Assembly: GCF_026340655.1 (NCBI RefSeq)
Contig: NZ_JAPEOZ010000001.1
Span: 6,572,001 to 6,636,000 of the forward strand
Reading direction: 5' to 3'
Length of the DNA: 64,000 nt
Source of the DNA: Streptomyces sp. NBC_01275
GTDB lineage: Bacteria > Actinomycetota > Actinomycetes > Streptomycetales > Streptomycetaceae
Shown here: piece after piece, positions 1 to 9,113 of the stretch
Layout: every line of letters starts with the position of its first letter
How positions within the stretch are numbered: the first letter of the stretch is position 1
Translations under genes and position numbers: made by a program
The notes under the pieces: generated by a model
What the model saw: the letters and a program-made list of their open reading frames with translations, nothing else
Databases searched by the model: none
What the model was told of the DNA's origin: nothing

Positions 1-317
<317 letters not shown>

Positions 318-722
318 TGCGCCGTCGCCGGATTTCGAGAGGGGGAATGTTTGTTGGATCCGGTAGTGTTAACCTCAAGTCTGCACCCGACCCCACCATG
401 GCGAGGTGCTTCGTGTCCCCCTTCGGGACAGACATTCTTCCGGGAGCTTCCCAAGCCGCACTGCGTTCCGTACGTCGTACCTGGGCAGTACGCCGTACAT
501 CGACGTTGAGCGGTCTGCAGGGCACGCTCCGGAATTGGTGCGACCAAGCCACGTGACACTGGGTGTCACGGCTCGTCGAGGAAGCGCCATCACCAGCAAA
601 TCTCTCTTCCGCCGCTGTGGCGGACCACCGCCCCGGCTTCGCCTCAGCAAGGACCGAAGTCGGACAGCACAACCGGTCGCCGAGCCAGACAGGCCGACGT
701 CCGCTCCAGGGAAGGACCCTTC
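318..722 (+). other. rho leader / intergenic region
   Basis: About 405 bases separate thrB from rho. The first part is relatively AT-rich and holds a promoter-like segment (344-375). A small stem-loop follows (TGTCCC 414-419, GGGACA 425-430). A GTG-initiated frame from 406 runs to a TGA that overlaps the rho GTG, but its third codon positions are not GC-rich, so I read the segment as an untranslated leader. Long leaders in front of rho are common because Rho autoregulates; that use here is inference. Confidence 0.5.
344..370 (+). promoter_or_regulatory. Candidate sigma-R type promoter upstream of rho
   Basis: GGAAT at 344-348 is followed after 19 bases by GTT at 368-370, matching the Streptomyces sigma-R pattern GGAAT-N18/19-GTT. 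The same segment also contains TAGTGT and TAACCT, which could serve a HrdB-type holoenzyme instead. A transcription start would fall about 350 bases upstream of rho. Confidence 0.35.
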
Positions 723-2777
723 GTGAGCGACACCACCGATCTGATGGGCGCACGTGTCGAGGAGACCGCTGCCGCGCCCTCCACGGACGCCTCCGCGCCT
801 GCCACCGGTGCCGGCTCCCGGCGGCGCCGTGGTACCGGCCTCGACGGCATGGTGCTGGCCGAGCTGCAGCAGGTCGCATCCGGCCTCGGCATCAGGGGCA
901 CCGCGCGCATGCGCAAGAGCCAGCTGATCGAGGTCATCAAGGAGGCGCAGGCGGGCGGGGGTGCCGCGGCTCCCAAGGCAGCCTCTGCCCCTGCCGGGGA
1001 CGCCGCCGAGACCAAGCCCAGGCGCCGCGCCACCTCCAAGGCTCGTACCGGCGACGACGCCGTCGAGAAGAAGGCGGACGCCGTCAAGGCCGAGGCCCCC
1101 GCCGAGAAGGCCGTGGCCCAGCAGCAGATCGAGATCCCCGGCCAGCCGGCCGGCGCCGACGCCCCCGTGGAGCGCCGCCGTCGCCGTGCCACCGCCGACG
1201 CGGGCAGCCCCGAGACGGTCGTGGCCGAGGCGAAGAGCGAGCCGAAGGTCGAGACCCCCGCGCAGCCGCAGGGCGAGGCCAAGGCCGACGCCGGCGACGC
1301 TGAGGGCCGCCGCCGCGACCGCCGTGAGCGCGGCCGTGACCGTAACGACCGCAGTGACCGTGGTGACCGCGCCGACCGTGGTGACCGCGGCGACCGCGCC
1401 GACCGCGGCGACCGTCGCAAGAGCGAGGACCAGCAGGGCGGCGGACAGCCGCAGCGTCAGCAGCAGAGCCAGCCGCAGGGCGGAGGCCGTCAGGACCGCC
1501 AGCAGCGCGACAACGGTCCGCAGGACGACGACGAGTTCGGCGACGGCCGCCGTGGCCGTCGCGGCCGCTACCGGGACCGCCGTGGCCGCCGTGGCCGCGA
1601 CGAGATCGGCACGCCGGAGCCGCAGCTCGCCGACGACGACGTCCTGATCCCCGTCGCGGGCATCCTGGACATCCTCGACAACTACGCCTTCATCCGTACG
1701 TCGGGCTACCTGCCGGGCCCCAACGACGTGTACGTCTCCCTCGCCCAGGTCCGCAAGAACGGCCTGCGCAAGGGCGACCACATCACCGGTGCGGTCCGTC
1801 AGCCGAAGGAGGGCGAGCGCCGCGAGAAGTTCAACGCGCTGGTGCGCCTGGACTCGACCAACGGCATGGCCCCCGACTCCGGTCGCGGGCGGCCGGAGTT
1901 CAACAAGCTGACCCCGCTCTACCCGCAGGACCGCCTCCGTCTGGAGACGGACCCGGGCGTGCTCACCACCCGCATCATCGACCTCGTCGCACCGATCGGT
2001 AAGGGCCAGCGCGGTCTGATCGTGGCCCCGCCGAAGACCGGCAAGACCATGATCATGCAGGCGATCGCCAACGCGATCACGCACAACAACCCCGAGTGCC
2101 ACCTGATGGTCGTCCTGGTCGACGAGCGTCCGGAAGAGGTCACCGACATGCAGCGGTCGGTCAAGGGCGAGGTCATCTCCTCGACCTTCGACCGCCCGGC
2201 CGAGGACCACACCACGGTCGCCGAGCTCGCCATCGAGCGCGCCAAGCGACTGGTGGAGCTGGGCCACGACGTCGTCGTGCTGCTCGACTCGATCACGCGT
2301 CTGGGCCGTGCGTACAACCTCGCCGCCCCGGCCTCCGGCCGCATCCTGTCCGGTGGTGTCGACTCCACGGCCCTGTACCCGCCGAAGCGCTTCTTCGGTG
2401 CGGCCCGCAACATCGAGGACGGCGGCTCGCTGACCATCCTCGCCACCGCGCTGGTGGACACCGGGTCCCGCATGGACGAGGTCATCTTCGAGGAGTTCAA
2501 GGGCACCGGCAACGCGGAGCTCAAGCTCGACCGCAAGCTCGCCGACAAGCGCATCTTCCCGGCGGTGGACGTCGACGCGTCCGGCACCCGCAAGGAAGAG
2601 ATCCTGCTCGGCAACGACGAGCTGGCCATCACCTGGAAGCTGCGCCGGGTGCTGCACGCGCTCGACCAGCAGCAGGCCATCGAGCTGCTCCTCGACAAGA
2701 TGAAGCAGACGAAGTCGAACGCCGAGTTCCTGATGCAGATCCAGAAGACGACGCCGACGTCCGGCAACAACGACTGA
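723..2777 (+). CDS. rho: Transcription termination factor Rho
   Basis: This encodes a 684-residue hexameric RNA-dependent ATPase that terminates transcription. The Rho_N helical domain lies at about 38-76, the cold-shock-like RNA-binding domain at about 305-385, and the ATPase domain follows. The P-loop APPKTGKT has Lys441, the Walker B aspartate is Asp522 (VVVLLDS), and LGRAYN follows. Between Rho_N and the RNA-binding domain sits the long low-complexity insertion typical of actinobacteria. It is rich in Arg, Gly, Asp and Gln and contains tandem DRGDRA-like units around residues 205-235. The GTG start overlaps a TGA in another frame. E. coli Rho is much shorter (about 419 residues). A strong terminator follows. 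Confidence 0.97.
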   Translation: MSDTTDLMGARVEETAAAPSTDASAPATGAGSRRRRGTGLDGMVLAELQQVASGLGIRGTARMRKSQLIEVIKEAQAGGGAAAPKAASAPAGDAAETKPRRRATSKARTGDDAVEKKADAVKAEAPAEKAVAQQQIEIPGQPAGADAPVERRRRRATADAGSPETVVAEAKSEPKVETPAQPQGEAKADAGDAEGRRRDRRERGRDRNDRSDRGDRADRGDRGDRADRGDRRKSEDQQGGGQPQRQQQSQPQGGGRQDRQQRDNGPQDDDEFGDGRRGRRGRYRDRRGRRGRDEIGTPEPQLADDDVLIPVAGILDILDNYAFIRTSGYLPGPNDVYVSLAQVRKNGLRKGDHITGAVRQPKEGERREKFNALVRLDSTNGMAPDSGRGRPEFNKLTPLYPQDRLRLETDPGVLTTRIIDLVAPIGKGQRGLIVAPPKTGKTMIMQAIANAITHNNPECHLMVVLVDERPEEVTDMQRSVKGEVISSTFDRPAEDHTTVAELAIERAKRLVELGHDVVVLLDSITRLGRAYNLAAPASGRILSGGVDSTALYPPKRFFGAARNIEDGGSLTILATALVDTGSRMDEVIFEEFKGTGNAELKLDRKLADKRIFPAVDVDASGTRKEEILLGNDELAITWKLRRVLHALDQQQAIELLLDKMKQTKSNAEFLMQIQKTTPTSGNND

Positions 2778-2811
2778 CGAACGCCGGTCGAACGACTGAC
2801 GTCAGCGCTCA

Positions 2812-2845
2812 GAAGGGCCGTCCCCGCTCATGGGGGCGGCCCTTC
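2812..2845 (+). terminator. rho terminator
   Basis: GAAGGGCCG (2812-2820) pairs perfectly with CGGCCCTTC (2837-2845), extended by TCCCC/GGGG around a six-base loop. It lies 34 bases after the rho stop codon. Confidence 0.8.
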
Positions 2846-2909
2846 GCGTGTCAGTGGCGGGGGATACGATCGCGCCCTTCGAACTTGTTGATCCCGAGGG
2901 GGGACTCCA

Positions 2910-4736
2910 GTGGGTACACCCACGTCCGGGGGCGGTCGGCACAGACGCCGGATACGCATGGCCCTGCCCGTCGCCGCGGCCGCCCTGGCCGCCGCCGTCG
3001 CCGGGGTGCTGGTGACGACGTCCGCCGGCGCCGCCACCTCGCTGCCGACGCCGGCCACCACGTCGCCGTCGAGCAGCGAACTGAACAAGCGGCTCGTGAC
3101 CGCCTACGCCGGCGACGACATCGCGGGCGAGACGTCCTCCCAGACGTCCCTGAGCGCGAGCACCGGCTCCAAGGCCGGCTCCAGCTCCAGCTCCGCCAGC
3201 GTCGACCCGAAGATCATCGGCGGTACGACGACGACCGTCGCCGCGGCCCCCTGGATGGCCCAGCTCTGGTACGGCGACGACCGCGGGACCACCACCGAGA
3301 CCGACGACATCGGCTTCTTCTGCGGCGGCGCGGTCGTCTCGCCGACGAAGATCCTCACCGCCGCGCACTGCGTCAAGGGCTACAACTGGAAGGCCCACGG
3401 CGTCGTCATCACCGGCACCGCGCAGCTGCTGTCCGTCGACGCCGACGGCAACGCCGACCTGCACGGCGGCACCGCCACCGGTATCTGGCGGCAGTGGAAC
3501 CACCCGTCGTACAGCGCGACGACCATCGACAACGACCTCGCCGTGCTGACCCTGCCGAACCCGGTCAAGGCGACGCCGATCCAGCTGACGACGGCCGGCG
3601 ACACGGCCTCCTACAAGGCCGGCACCACCGCCAAGGTCTTCGGCTGGGGACGCACCACCTCCACCACGCAGGACATCTCCGACACCCTGAAGACGGCCGA
3701 CCTGCCGATCCAGTCCAACGCGACCTGCACGGGCTTCAGCAGTTCCTTCATCGCGGGCCACATGGTGTGCGCGGGCGACCCCGCCACCGGTTCCGACGCC
3801 GGCACCACCTCCGCCTGCAACGGCGACTCCGGCGGTCCGCTGGTGGTCGGCGGCAAGATCGTGGGCGTCGTGTCGTGGGGCGTGAAGGACTGCGTCAAGG
3901 CGGGCGCGTACAGCGTCTTCACCAAGGTCACCACCTACGTCGGCGCCGCCTCCCCGCGCATCGACGACACCAACCTCAGCGGCGACCACAACGCCGACCT
4001 CTTCGTGCGCAACTCCTCCACGAAGACCGGCTACGAGCTGGACTCCAAGGGCACCACGCTCGCCGCCCGCGAGTCCTGGGGCTCCTTCAGCGCCTGGAAC
4101 CTGGTCCTGCAGACGGACCTCAACCGCGACGGCTACCAGGACTTCATCCTGCGCCGCACGTCCGACGGCGACGTCTACTGGCGGCACTACGTGCCGTCCA
4201 GCGGCACCTGGACCAGCAACCTGATCGGCGACAACTGGAAGTCGCGGCTGTCGATCGTCGCCCCCGGCGACGTCACCGGCGACGCCCTGCCGGACCTGCT
4301 CTCCGTCGACTCCGCCGGCGTCCTGTGGATCTACCCGGGCAAGGGCGCCGGCACGTTCGGCACCCGTGTGAAGGTCGGCACGGGCTGGAACCAGTACAAC
4401 TTCGTGCGCGGACACGGGGACTTCACCAACGACGGTCGCGCCGACCTGCTCGCCCGCAACAAGAGCACCGGCGCGGTCTACCTCTTCAAGGGCACCGGCA
4501 AGGCCGGCACGGGCGCCTTCGCGGCCCGGGTCAAGGTGGCCACCTGGTCCACCGCGACGTACAACGCCTTCGACACCGTCGGGGACGTCAACGGCGACGG
4601 CAAGGCCGACCTGCTGGCCCGCACGCCCGCCGGCACGCTGTACCTGTACAAGGGCACCGGAAAGAGCACGAGCGAGATCTTTGCCACAAGGGTGTCGCTC
4701 GGCACCAGTTTCAAGCAGTACGACCTCTTCGGCTGA
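2910..4736 (+). CDS. Secreted trypsin-like serine protease with FG-GAP/VCBS repeats
   Basis: The 608-residue product starts at GTG 2910 behind a GGGG-rich Shine-Dalgarno sequence. The N-terminus has an Arg-rich stretch, a hydrophobic segment (about 17-40) and an Ala-rich cleavage region, so export is expected. A propeptide-like Ser/Thr region precedes IIGG, the typical mature chymotrypsin-fold start. The triad is visible as His153 (TAAHC), Asp209 (DNDL) and Ser307 (GDSGGP), making this an S1-family peptidase. The C-terminal half (about 350-608) holds five FG-GAP/VCBS-like repeats with calcium-binding motifs such as DLNRDGYQD and DVNGDGKAD, suggesting a beta-propeller that binds a surface or substrate. 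In S. coelicolor, as I recall, rho and the LCP gene are adjacent, so this gene looks like a strain-specific insertion. Confidence 0.9.
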   Translation: MGTPTSGGGRHRRRIRMALPVAAAALAAAVAGVLVTTSAGAATSLPTPATTSPSSSELNKRLVTAYAGDDIAGETSSQTSLSASTGSKAGSSSSSASVDPKIIGGTTTTVAAAPWMAQLWYGDDRGTTTETDDIGFFCGGAVVSPTKILTAAHCVKGYNWKAHGVVITGTAQLLSVDADGNADLHGGTATGIWRQWNHPSYSATTIDNDLAVLTLPNPVKATPIQLTTAGDTASYKAGTTAKVFGWGRTTSTTQDISDTLKTADLPIQSNATCTGFSSSFIAGHMVCAGDPATGSDAGTTSACNGDSGGPLVVGGKIVGVVSWGVKDCVKAGAYSVFTKVTTYVGAASPRIDDTNLSGDHNADLFVRNSSTKTGYELDSKGTTLAARESWGSFSAWNLVLQTDLNRDGYQDFILRRTSDGDVYWRHYVPSSGTWTSNLIGDNWKSRLSIVAPGDVTGDALPDLLSVDSAGVLWIYPGKGAGTFGTRVKVGTGWNQYNFVRGHGDFTNDGRADLLARNKSTGAVYLFKGTGKAGTGAFAARVKVATWSTATYNAFDTVGDVNGDGKADLLARTPAGTLYLYKGTGKSTSEIFATRVSLGTSFKQYDLFG

Positions 4737-4750
4737 GTCCGGTCGAACAC

Positions 4751-4782
4751 GCAGGTGGGCGGGGCACGCCTCGCCCACCTGC
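4751..4782 (+). terminator. Stem-loop after the protease gene
   Basis: GCAGGTGGGCG (4751-4761) pairs perfectly with CGCCCACCTGC (4772-4782) across a ten-base loop, 14 bases after the protease stop codon. Confidence 0.75.
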
Positions 4783-4783
4783 G

Positions 4784-4826
4784 AACGCTCTGTGACCGAA
4801 CCTGCACGGTTCGGGCACAGAGCGTT
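4784..4826 (+). repeat. Second long stem-loop, directly adjoining the first
   Basis: AACGCTCTGTG (4784-4794) pairs with CACAGAGCGTT (4816-4826). Inside it CCGAACC (4796-4802) pairs with GGTTCGG (4808-4814) around a TGCAC loop, with one A/G mismatch between the two stems. It could be a second terminator or a structure in the LCP-gene leader. Confidence 0.6.
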
Positions 4827-4903
4827 GTGCAACCCTGGCCCGAGTTTCCCCGTCTGACCTGGCGGAGTGACGATGGTGAGGTCGCACGAGAACCGAGGAG
4901 CAG

Positions 4904-6076
4904 ATGTCCGCCGAGAGCACGCCGGACCCCGGCATACCGGGGAGCACCGGCACACCGGGGAACACCGGTCCAACGGGTGAGCCGACCGCCGACGGTCCGC
5001 GCCGCCGAGGCAAGGGCCGCCGCCGTAAGCAGCGGGGCCGGCGCAAGGGGCTGCTGATCATGGCCTGGACCGCCGCGGGCATCGTGGTGCTGGGCGGCAC
5101 CGGGGCGGGCTACCTGTACTTCAAGCTCAACGGCAACATCAAGAGCGTCGACATCGACCAGGCCCTGGGCACCGACCGGCCGACGAAGGTCGACAACGGC
5201 TCCGAGAACATCCTCGTCCTGGGCTCGGACACCCGCTCCGGCTCCAACAAGAAGCTCGGCGGCGGCACCGACGACGGCAGCGCCCGCTCCGACACGGCGA
5301 TGATCATCCATGTGTACGAGGGGCACAAGAAGGCCAGCGTGGTCTCCATCCCGCGCGACACCCTCATCGACCGGCCGTCCTGCACCGACACCGCGGGAAC
5401 CGTCCACGACGCGGCGTCCGGCGTGATGTTCAACTCGGCGTACTCCACGGGCGGCGCGGCCTGCGCGGTCAAGACCGTCGAGTCGCTCAGCGGCATCCGG
5501 ATGGACCACTACCTCGAGGTCGACTTCTCCGGCTTCGAGAAGCTCATCGACGAGCTGGGCGGCGTCGACGTCACCACCACCAAGGCGATCGACGACCCCG
5601 ACAGCCATCTGAAGCTCAAGGCCGGCACGCACACGCTCGACGGCGAGCAGGCCCTCGGCCTGGTCCGCACCCGGCACGGCGTCGGCGACGGCTCCGACCT
5701 GGGCCGCATCCAGCTCCAGCAGGCGTTCATCAAGGCCCTGGTCGACCAGGTCAAGCACGTCGGCCTCTTCACCAGCCCGACGAAGCTGTACGCCCTCGCG
5801 GACACCGCCACGAAGGCCGTCACCACCGACTCGGACCTGGGCACCGTGAACTCCCTCATGTCGTTCACGAACGGCCTCAAGGGCATCAGCTCGAAGCACA
5901 TGAACATGGTCACGATGCCGGTCCAGTACGACCCGGCCGACCCCAACCGGGTCGTCGTCTCGCAGGCCAAGGCCAAACAGGTCTGGACGGCCCTCAAGAA
6001 CGACCGGGCGATCCCGAAGGCGGCCACCCAGGGCAACGCCTCGGGCGAGGCGGCGGGCGTGGTGACGGCGTCGTAG
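4904..6076 (+). CDS. LytR-CpsA-Psr (LCP) family cell-wall glycopolymer ligase
   Basis: This is a 390-residue membrane-anchored protein. A cytoplasmic basic Pro/Gly-rich N-terminus is followed by one transmembrane segment (about 50-73) and an extracytoplasmic LCP domain (about 95-270) with conserved acidic and arginine motifs (SDTAMI, SIPRDTL, LVRTRHGVGDGSDLGR). LCP enzymes transfer polyprenyl-pyrophosphate-linked glycopolymers such as teichoic acids or arabinogalactan-like polymers to peptidoglycan. ATG 4904 follows GAGGAG at good spacing. The WecA/TagO-type transferase gene at 12045 could make the lipid-linked substrate. Streptomyces carry several LCP paralogues, so the exact polymer is not known. 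Confidence 0.9.
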   Translation: MSAESTPDPGIPGSTGTPGNTGPTGEPTADGPRRRGKGRRRKQRGRRKGLLIMAWTAAGIVVLGGTGAGYLYFKLNGNIKSVDIDQALGTDRPTKVDNGSENILVLGSDTRSGSNKKLGGGTDDGSARSDTAMIIHVYEGHKKASVVSIPRDTLIDRPSCTDTAGTVHDAASGVMFNSAYSTGGAACAVKTVESLSGIRMDHYLEVDFSGFEKLIDELGGVDVTTTKAIDDPDSHLKLKAGTHTLDGEQALGLVRTRHGVGDGSDLGRIQLQQAFIKALVDQVKHVGLFTSPTKLYALADTATKAVTTDSDLGTVNSLMSFTNGLKGISSKHMNMVTMPVQYDPADPNRVVVSQAKAKQVWTALKNDRAIPKAATQGNASGEAAGVVTAS

Positions 6077-6090
6077 GACGGGCGTGCGGG

Positions 6091-6558
6091 TCAGGTCGTC
6101 GGCCAGCCCATGAGGGAGCGGCGACGGCCCAGCCGCACCGCCGAGAACTCGTCCTCGCCGGCCTGCGCCACCACGCCCAGCCGGCGCAGGGCCTGGGAGA
6201 TCGGGCTGCCCTCCGCCGGGAACGGCTCCTCCTCCTCGACCCGCAACGGCCCCAGCGTGAGACGGCCCTCGTGCCACACGGCGGCCTGCTGCTCGCCCAC
6301 GCCGCCGAAGTAGTCGGCCTCGACGTAGGCGGCCGGACCGGCGTGCGACCAGAGGGCCAGCCGGTGGACGAGCGCGGCGGGCAGGAACCGGAACCCCAGG
6401 GCGTGACCACGGCCGCCGTCCGCGACGGCGGCGAAGAACGCGTTCGACATCGGCACCAGCGACAGGCCCTGCTCGAGCGGCGACGACCGCAGCGCAAAGG
6501 GCAGCAGATCCTGGGCGGCCCGCCGCAGCACCTGCTCGCCGGCGATCACTCCACGCAT
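6091..6558 (-). CDS. Conserved hypothetical protein
   Basis: I do not recognise a named domain. The likely product is 155 residues starting MRGVIAGE, with ATG at 6558 preceded by GGGGG at 9-base spacing; an ATG three codons earlier (6567) is an alternative. The frame stays open to 6693, but that longer version would run over the rpmE promoter. The protein has no signal peptide or membrane segment and has alternating hydrophobic stretches like a small alpha/beta fold. It converges on the LCP gene with only 14 bases between stop codons. Confidence 0.65.
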   Translation of the reverse strand: MRGVIAGEQVLRRAAQDLLPFALRSSPLEQGLSLVPMSNAFFAAVADGGRGHALGFRFLPAALVHRLALWSHAGPAAYVEADYFGGVGEQQAAVWHEGRLTLGPLRVEEEEPFPAEGSPISQALRRLGVVAQAGEDEFSAVRLGRRRSLMGWPTT

Positions 6559-6596
6559 CTCGTACATCCCCCGCACCCCGTCCTCCCGGGCCCCCG

Positions 6597-6622
6597 GGAA
6601 TAGATCCCCGCCACCCCCGGTT
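6597..6622 (+). promoter_or_regulatory. Sigma-R promoter of rpmE
   Basis: GGAAT (6597-6601), exactly 18 bases, then GTT (6620-6622). This is the sigma-R consensus for thiol-oxidative stress in Streptomyces, and rpmE is an established sigma-R target in S. coelicolor. The predicted start of transcription is near 6629, about 100 bases before the gene. Confidence 0.85.
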
Positions 6623-6726
6623 TTGGGGGATGCGGCCAGTCCTGGCAGACTGGTACGTCGGCTCCGGTTCACGTTCGCCGTATCCCGCGGCAACGACCCG
6701 GCGCCCTCCCGAAACTAGGAGACACC

Positions 6727-6951
6727 TTGAAGCGCGACATCCACCCCGAGTACGTCGAGACGCAGGTCAGCTGCACCTGTGGCGCGTCGTTCACCACCCG
6801 TAGCACGATCGAGAGCGGTTCCATCCGCGCCGACGTCTGCTCCGAGTGCCACCCGTTCTACACGGGCAAGCAGAAGATCCTCGACACCGGTGGCCGTGTG
6901 GCCCGCTTCGAGGCCCGCTTCGGCAAGGCCGCCGCAGGCTCCAAGAAGTAG
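6727..6951 (+). CDS. rpmE: Ribosomal protein L31, zinc-binding (C+) form
   Basis: The 74-residue large-subunit protein starts at TTG 6727, with AGGAG five bases upstream. Cys16, Cys18, Cys38 and Cys41 form the zinc-binding set of the C+ type. The paralogous zinc-free form used under zinc starvation lacks these cysteines. Zinc ligation by thiols explains the link to disulfide stress and the sigma-R promoter upstream. A strong terminator separates it from prfA. Confidence 0.96.
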   Translation: MKRDIHPEYVETQVSCTCGASFTTRSTIESGSIRADVCSECHPFYTGKQKILDTGGRVARFEARFGKAAAGSKK

Positions 6952-6964
6952 CGAGCCCCATTTC

Positions 6965-7016
6965 GCCGGTCCACGGTCGTGTCCCCGCCCAGGGGCACGC
7001 CGGGACCGGCGTTTTT
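6965..7016 (+). terminator. rpmE terminator
   Basis: GCCGGTCC (6965-6972) pairs with GGACCGGC (7003-7010); an inner stem forms between GTGTCCCC and GGGGCAC. A run of five T residues follows at 7012-7016, a classical intrinsic terminator. Confidence 0.85.
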
Positions 7017-7057
7017 GGTCGCCCGCCTTCCCCCACGTACGTCATCAGGAGCCCACC

Positions 7058-8134
7058 ATGTTCGAGGCCGTCGAGGAACTGCTCGGTGAGCACGCCGACC
7101 TGGAGAAGAAGCTCGCCGACCCGTCGGTCCACTCCGACCAGGCCAACGCGCGCAAGCTGAACAAGCGCTACGCCGAGCTCACCCCGATCGTCGCCACGTA
7201 CCGCTCCTGGAAGCAGACCGGGGACGACATCGAGACCGCGCGTGAGTTCGCCGCCGACGACCCCGACTTCGCGGCCGAGGCCAAGGTGCTCGAGAAGAAG
7301 CGCGAGGGACTGACCGAGAAGCTGCGGCTGCTCCTCGTCCCGCGCGACCCGAGCGACGACAAGGACGTCATCCTCGAGATCAAGGCGGGCGCGGGCGGCG
7401 ACGAGTCCGCGCTGTTCGCCGGCGACCTGCTGCGCATGTACCTGCGCTACGCCGAGCGCGTCGGCTGGAAGACCGAGATCATCGACTCCACCGAGTCCGA
7501 GCTGGGCGGCTACAAGGACGTCCAGGTCGCCGTGAAGACCAAGGGCGGCCAGGGGGCGACCGAGCCCGGGCAGGGCGTGTGGGCGCGGCTGAAGTACGAG
7601 GGCGGGGTGCACCGCGTGCAGCGCGTGCCGTCGACCGAGTCGCAGGGGCGCATCCACACCTCCGCGGCCGGTGTGCTGGTCACGCCGGAGGCCGAGGAGG
7701 TCGACGTGGAGATCCACGCCAACGACCTGCGCATCGACGTGTACCGCTCCTCGGGACCGGGCGGACAGTCCGTCAACACCACCGACTCCGCCGTGCGCAT
7801 CACGCACATTCCCACCGGAGTCGTCGCCTCCTGCCAGAACGAGAAGAGCCAGCTGCAGAACAAGGAGCAGGCGATGCGTATCCTGCGCTCCAGGCTGCTC
7901 GCAGCGGCGCAGGAGGAAGCGGAGCGGGAGGCCGCCGACGCCCGGCGCAGCCAGGTCCGCACCGTCGACCGCTCCGAGAAGATCCGCACGTACAACTTCC
8001 CGGAGAACCGCATCTCGGACCACCGCGTGGGCTTCAAGTCGTACAACCTGGACCAGGTCCTGGACGGCGACCTCGACGCGGTGATCCAGGCCTGCGTCGA
8101 CGCGGACTCGGCCGCCAAGCTGGCAGCCGCGTAA
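7058..8134 (+). CDS. prfA: Peptide chain release factor 1
   Basis: This 358-residue class I release factor recognises UAA and UAG stop codons and triggers peptidyl-tRNA hydrolysis. The GGQ motif ([10 protein letters not shown]) is present about two-thirds along the protein. The codon-recognition region carries VPSTESQGR, with PST in place of the more usual PAT/PxT tripeptide. ATG 7058 follows AGGAG. The downstream gene prmC encodes the methyltransferase that modifies the GGQ glutamine of this factor, a very common pairing. Confidence 0.97.
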   Translation: MFEAVEELLGEHADLEKKLADPSVHSDQANARKLNKRYAELTPIVATYRSWKQTGDDIETAREFAADDPDFAAEAKVLEKKREGLTEKLRLLLVPRDPSDDKDVILEIKAGAGGDESALFAGDLLRMYLRYAERVGWKTEIIDSTESELGGYKDVQVAVKTKGGQGATEPGQGVWARLKYEGGVHRVQRVPSTESQGRIHTSAAGVLVTPEAEEVDVEIHANDLRIDVYRSSGPGGQSVNTTDSAVRITHIPTGVVASCQNEKSQLQNKEQAMRILRSRLLAAAQEEAEREAADARRSQVRTVDRSEKIRTYNFPENRISDHRVGFKSYNLDQVLDGDLDAVIQACVDADSAAKLAAA

Positions 8135-8179
8135 GCGTGTAGGACGTACGCACGACCGAGTACGACACGGAGGACTTGC

Positions 8180-9061
8180 GTGCAGCAATCATTTGGGGGG
8201 CGACCCCCGAACCCCCGCGGGCTGCTGCTCGCTGAGGTAGCTCAGGCCACCCAGCGGCTGGCCGACGCCGGCGTGCCCTCGCCGCGCAACGACGCGGAGG
8301 AGCTCGCCGCGTTCGTGCACGGTGTGAAGCGCGGTGAACTCCACTCCGTGAAGGACTCCGACTTCGACGCCCGTTACTGGGAGACCATCGCCCGGCGCGA
8401 GCAGCGCGAGCCGCTGCAGCACATCACCGGGCGGGCCTTCTTCCGGTATCTGGAGCTCCAGGTCGGCCCCGGAGTCTTCGTCCCGCGCCCCGAGACGGAG
8501 TCCGTGGTCGGCTGGGCCATAGACGCCGTGCGCGCCATGGACGTCGTCGAGCCGCGCATCGTCGACCTGTGCACCGGCAGCGGCGCGATCGCGCTCGCCC
8601 TCGCCCAGGAGGTCCCGCGTTCCCGGGTGCACGCCGTGGAGCTGTCCGAGGACGCCCTCAAGTGGACCCGCAAGAACATGGAGGGGTCCAGGGTCGACCT
8701 GCGCCAGGGCGACGCCCTGGACGCCTTCCGCGACCTCGACGGCCAGGTCGACCTGGTCGTCTCCAACCCCCCGTACATCCCGCTCACCGAGTGGGAGTAC
8801 GTCGCCCCCGAGGCCCGGGACTACGACCCCGAACTCGCCCTGTTCTCAGGGGAGGACGGCCTCGACCTGATCCGCGGCATCGAACGCACCGCGCACCGGC
8901 TCCTGCGCCCCGGCGGCGTCGTCGTCATCGAGCACGCCGACACCCAGGGCGGCCAGGTGCCGTGGATCTTCACCGAGGAGCGGGGCTGGGCCGACGCGGC
9001 CGACCACCCCGACCTGAACAACCGCCCGCGCTTCGCCACCGCCCGCAGGGCGATGCCGTGA
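8180..9061 (+). CDS. prmC: Release factor glutamine methyltransferase PrmC (HemK)
   Basis: This SAM-dependent enzyme N5-methylates the GGQ glutamine of RF1/RF2. The SAM-binding segment DLCTGSGAIA lies at about 129-140, and the catalytic NPPY is Asn196-Tyr199. GTG 8180 follows GGAGGA five bases upstream and gives 293 residues. The first 13 or so codons (SFGGRPPNPRG) coincide with a G5-N3-C5-N3-C5 repeat element, so this N-terminus is longer than the usual start just before LLLAEVAQ. Translation may still begin at the GTG, reading through the element in frame. The neighbours prfA and sua5 point to a translation-linked cluster. Confidence 0.93.
   Translation: MQQSFGGRPPNPRGLLLAEVAQATQRLADAGVPSPRNDAEELAAFVHGVKRGELHSVKDSDFDARYWETIARREQREPLQHITGRAFFRYLELQVGPGVFVPRPETESVVGWAIDAVRAMDVVEPRIVDLCTGSGAIALALAQEVPRSRVHAVELSEDALKWTRKNMEGSRVDLRQGDALDAFRDLDGQVDLVVSNPPYIPLTEWEYVAPEARDYDPELALFSGEDGLDLIRGIERTAHRLLRPGGVVVIEHADTQGGQVPWIFTEERGWADAADHPDLNNRPRFATARRAMP
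8195..8216. repeat. GC element copy A (G5-N3-C5-N3-C5), inside prmC
   Basis: Six G, CGA, five C, GAA, five C. Related copies lie at 17009-17029 and 26796-26816. This one falls immediately after the prmC start codon. Confidence 0.7.
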
Positions 9062-9113
9062 GCGCGACCCCGACTTCAGTCCGGCAGTACGTGCACGAGG
9101 AGGCCCGCTAGAC

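Noticed and set aside
406..726. GTG-initiated frame of 106 codons overlapping the rho start
   Set aside because: Its third codon positions are not GC-rich, unlike neighbouring genes, and it has no clear ribosome-binding site. It is more likely leader RNA, although the TGA/GTG overlap could allow coupling.
375..2657. Long open frame antisense to rho
   Set aside because: It mirrors the codon bias of rho and has no domain signature or start signal.
6559..6693. Longer N-terminus of the hypothetical gene at 6091
   Set aside because: It overlaps the sigma-R promoter of rpmE and lacks a ribosome-binding site.
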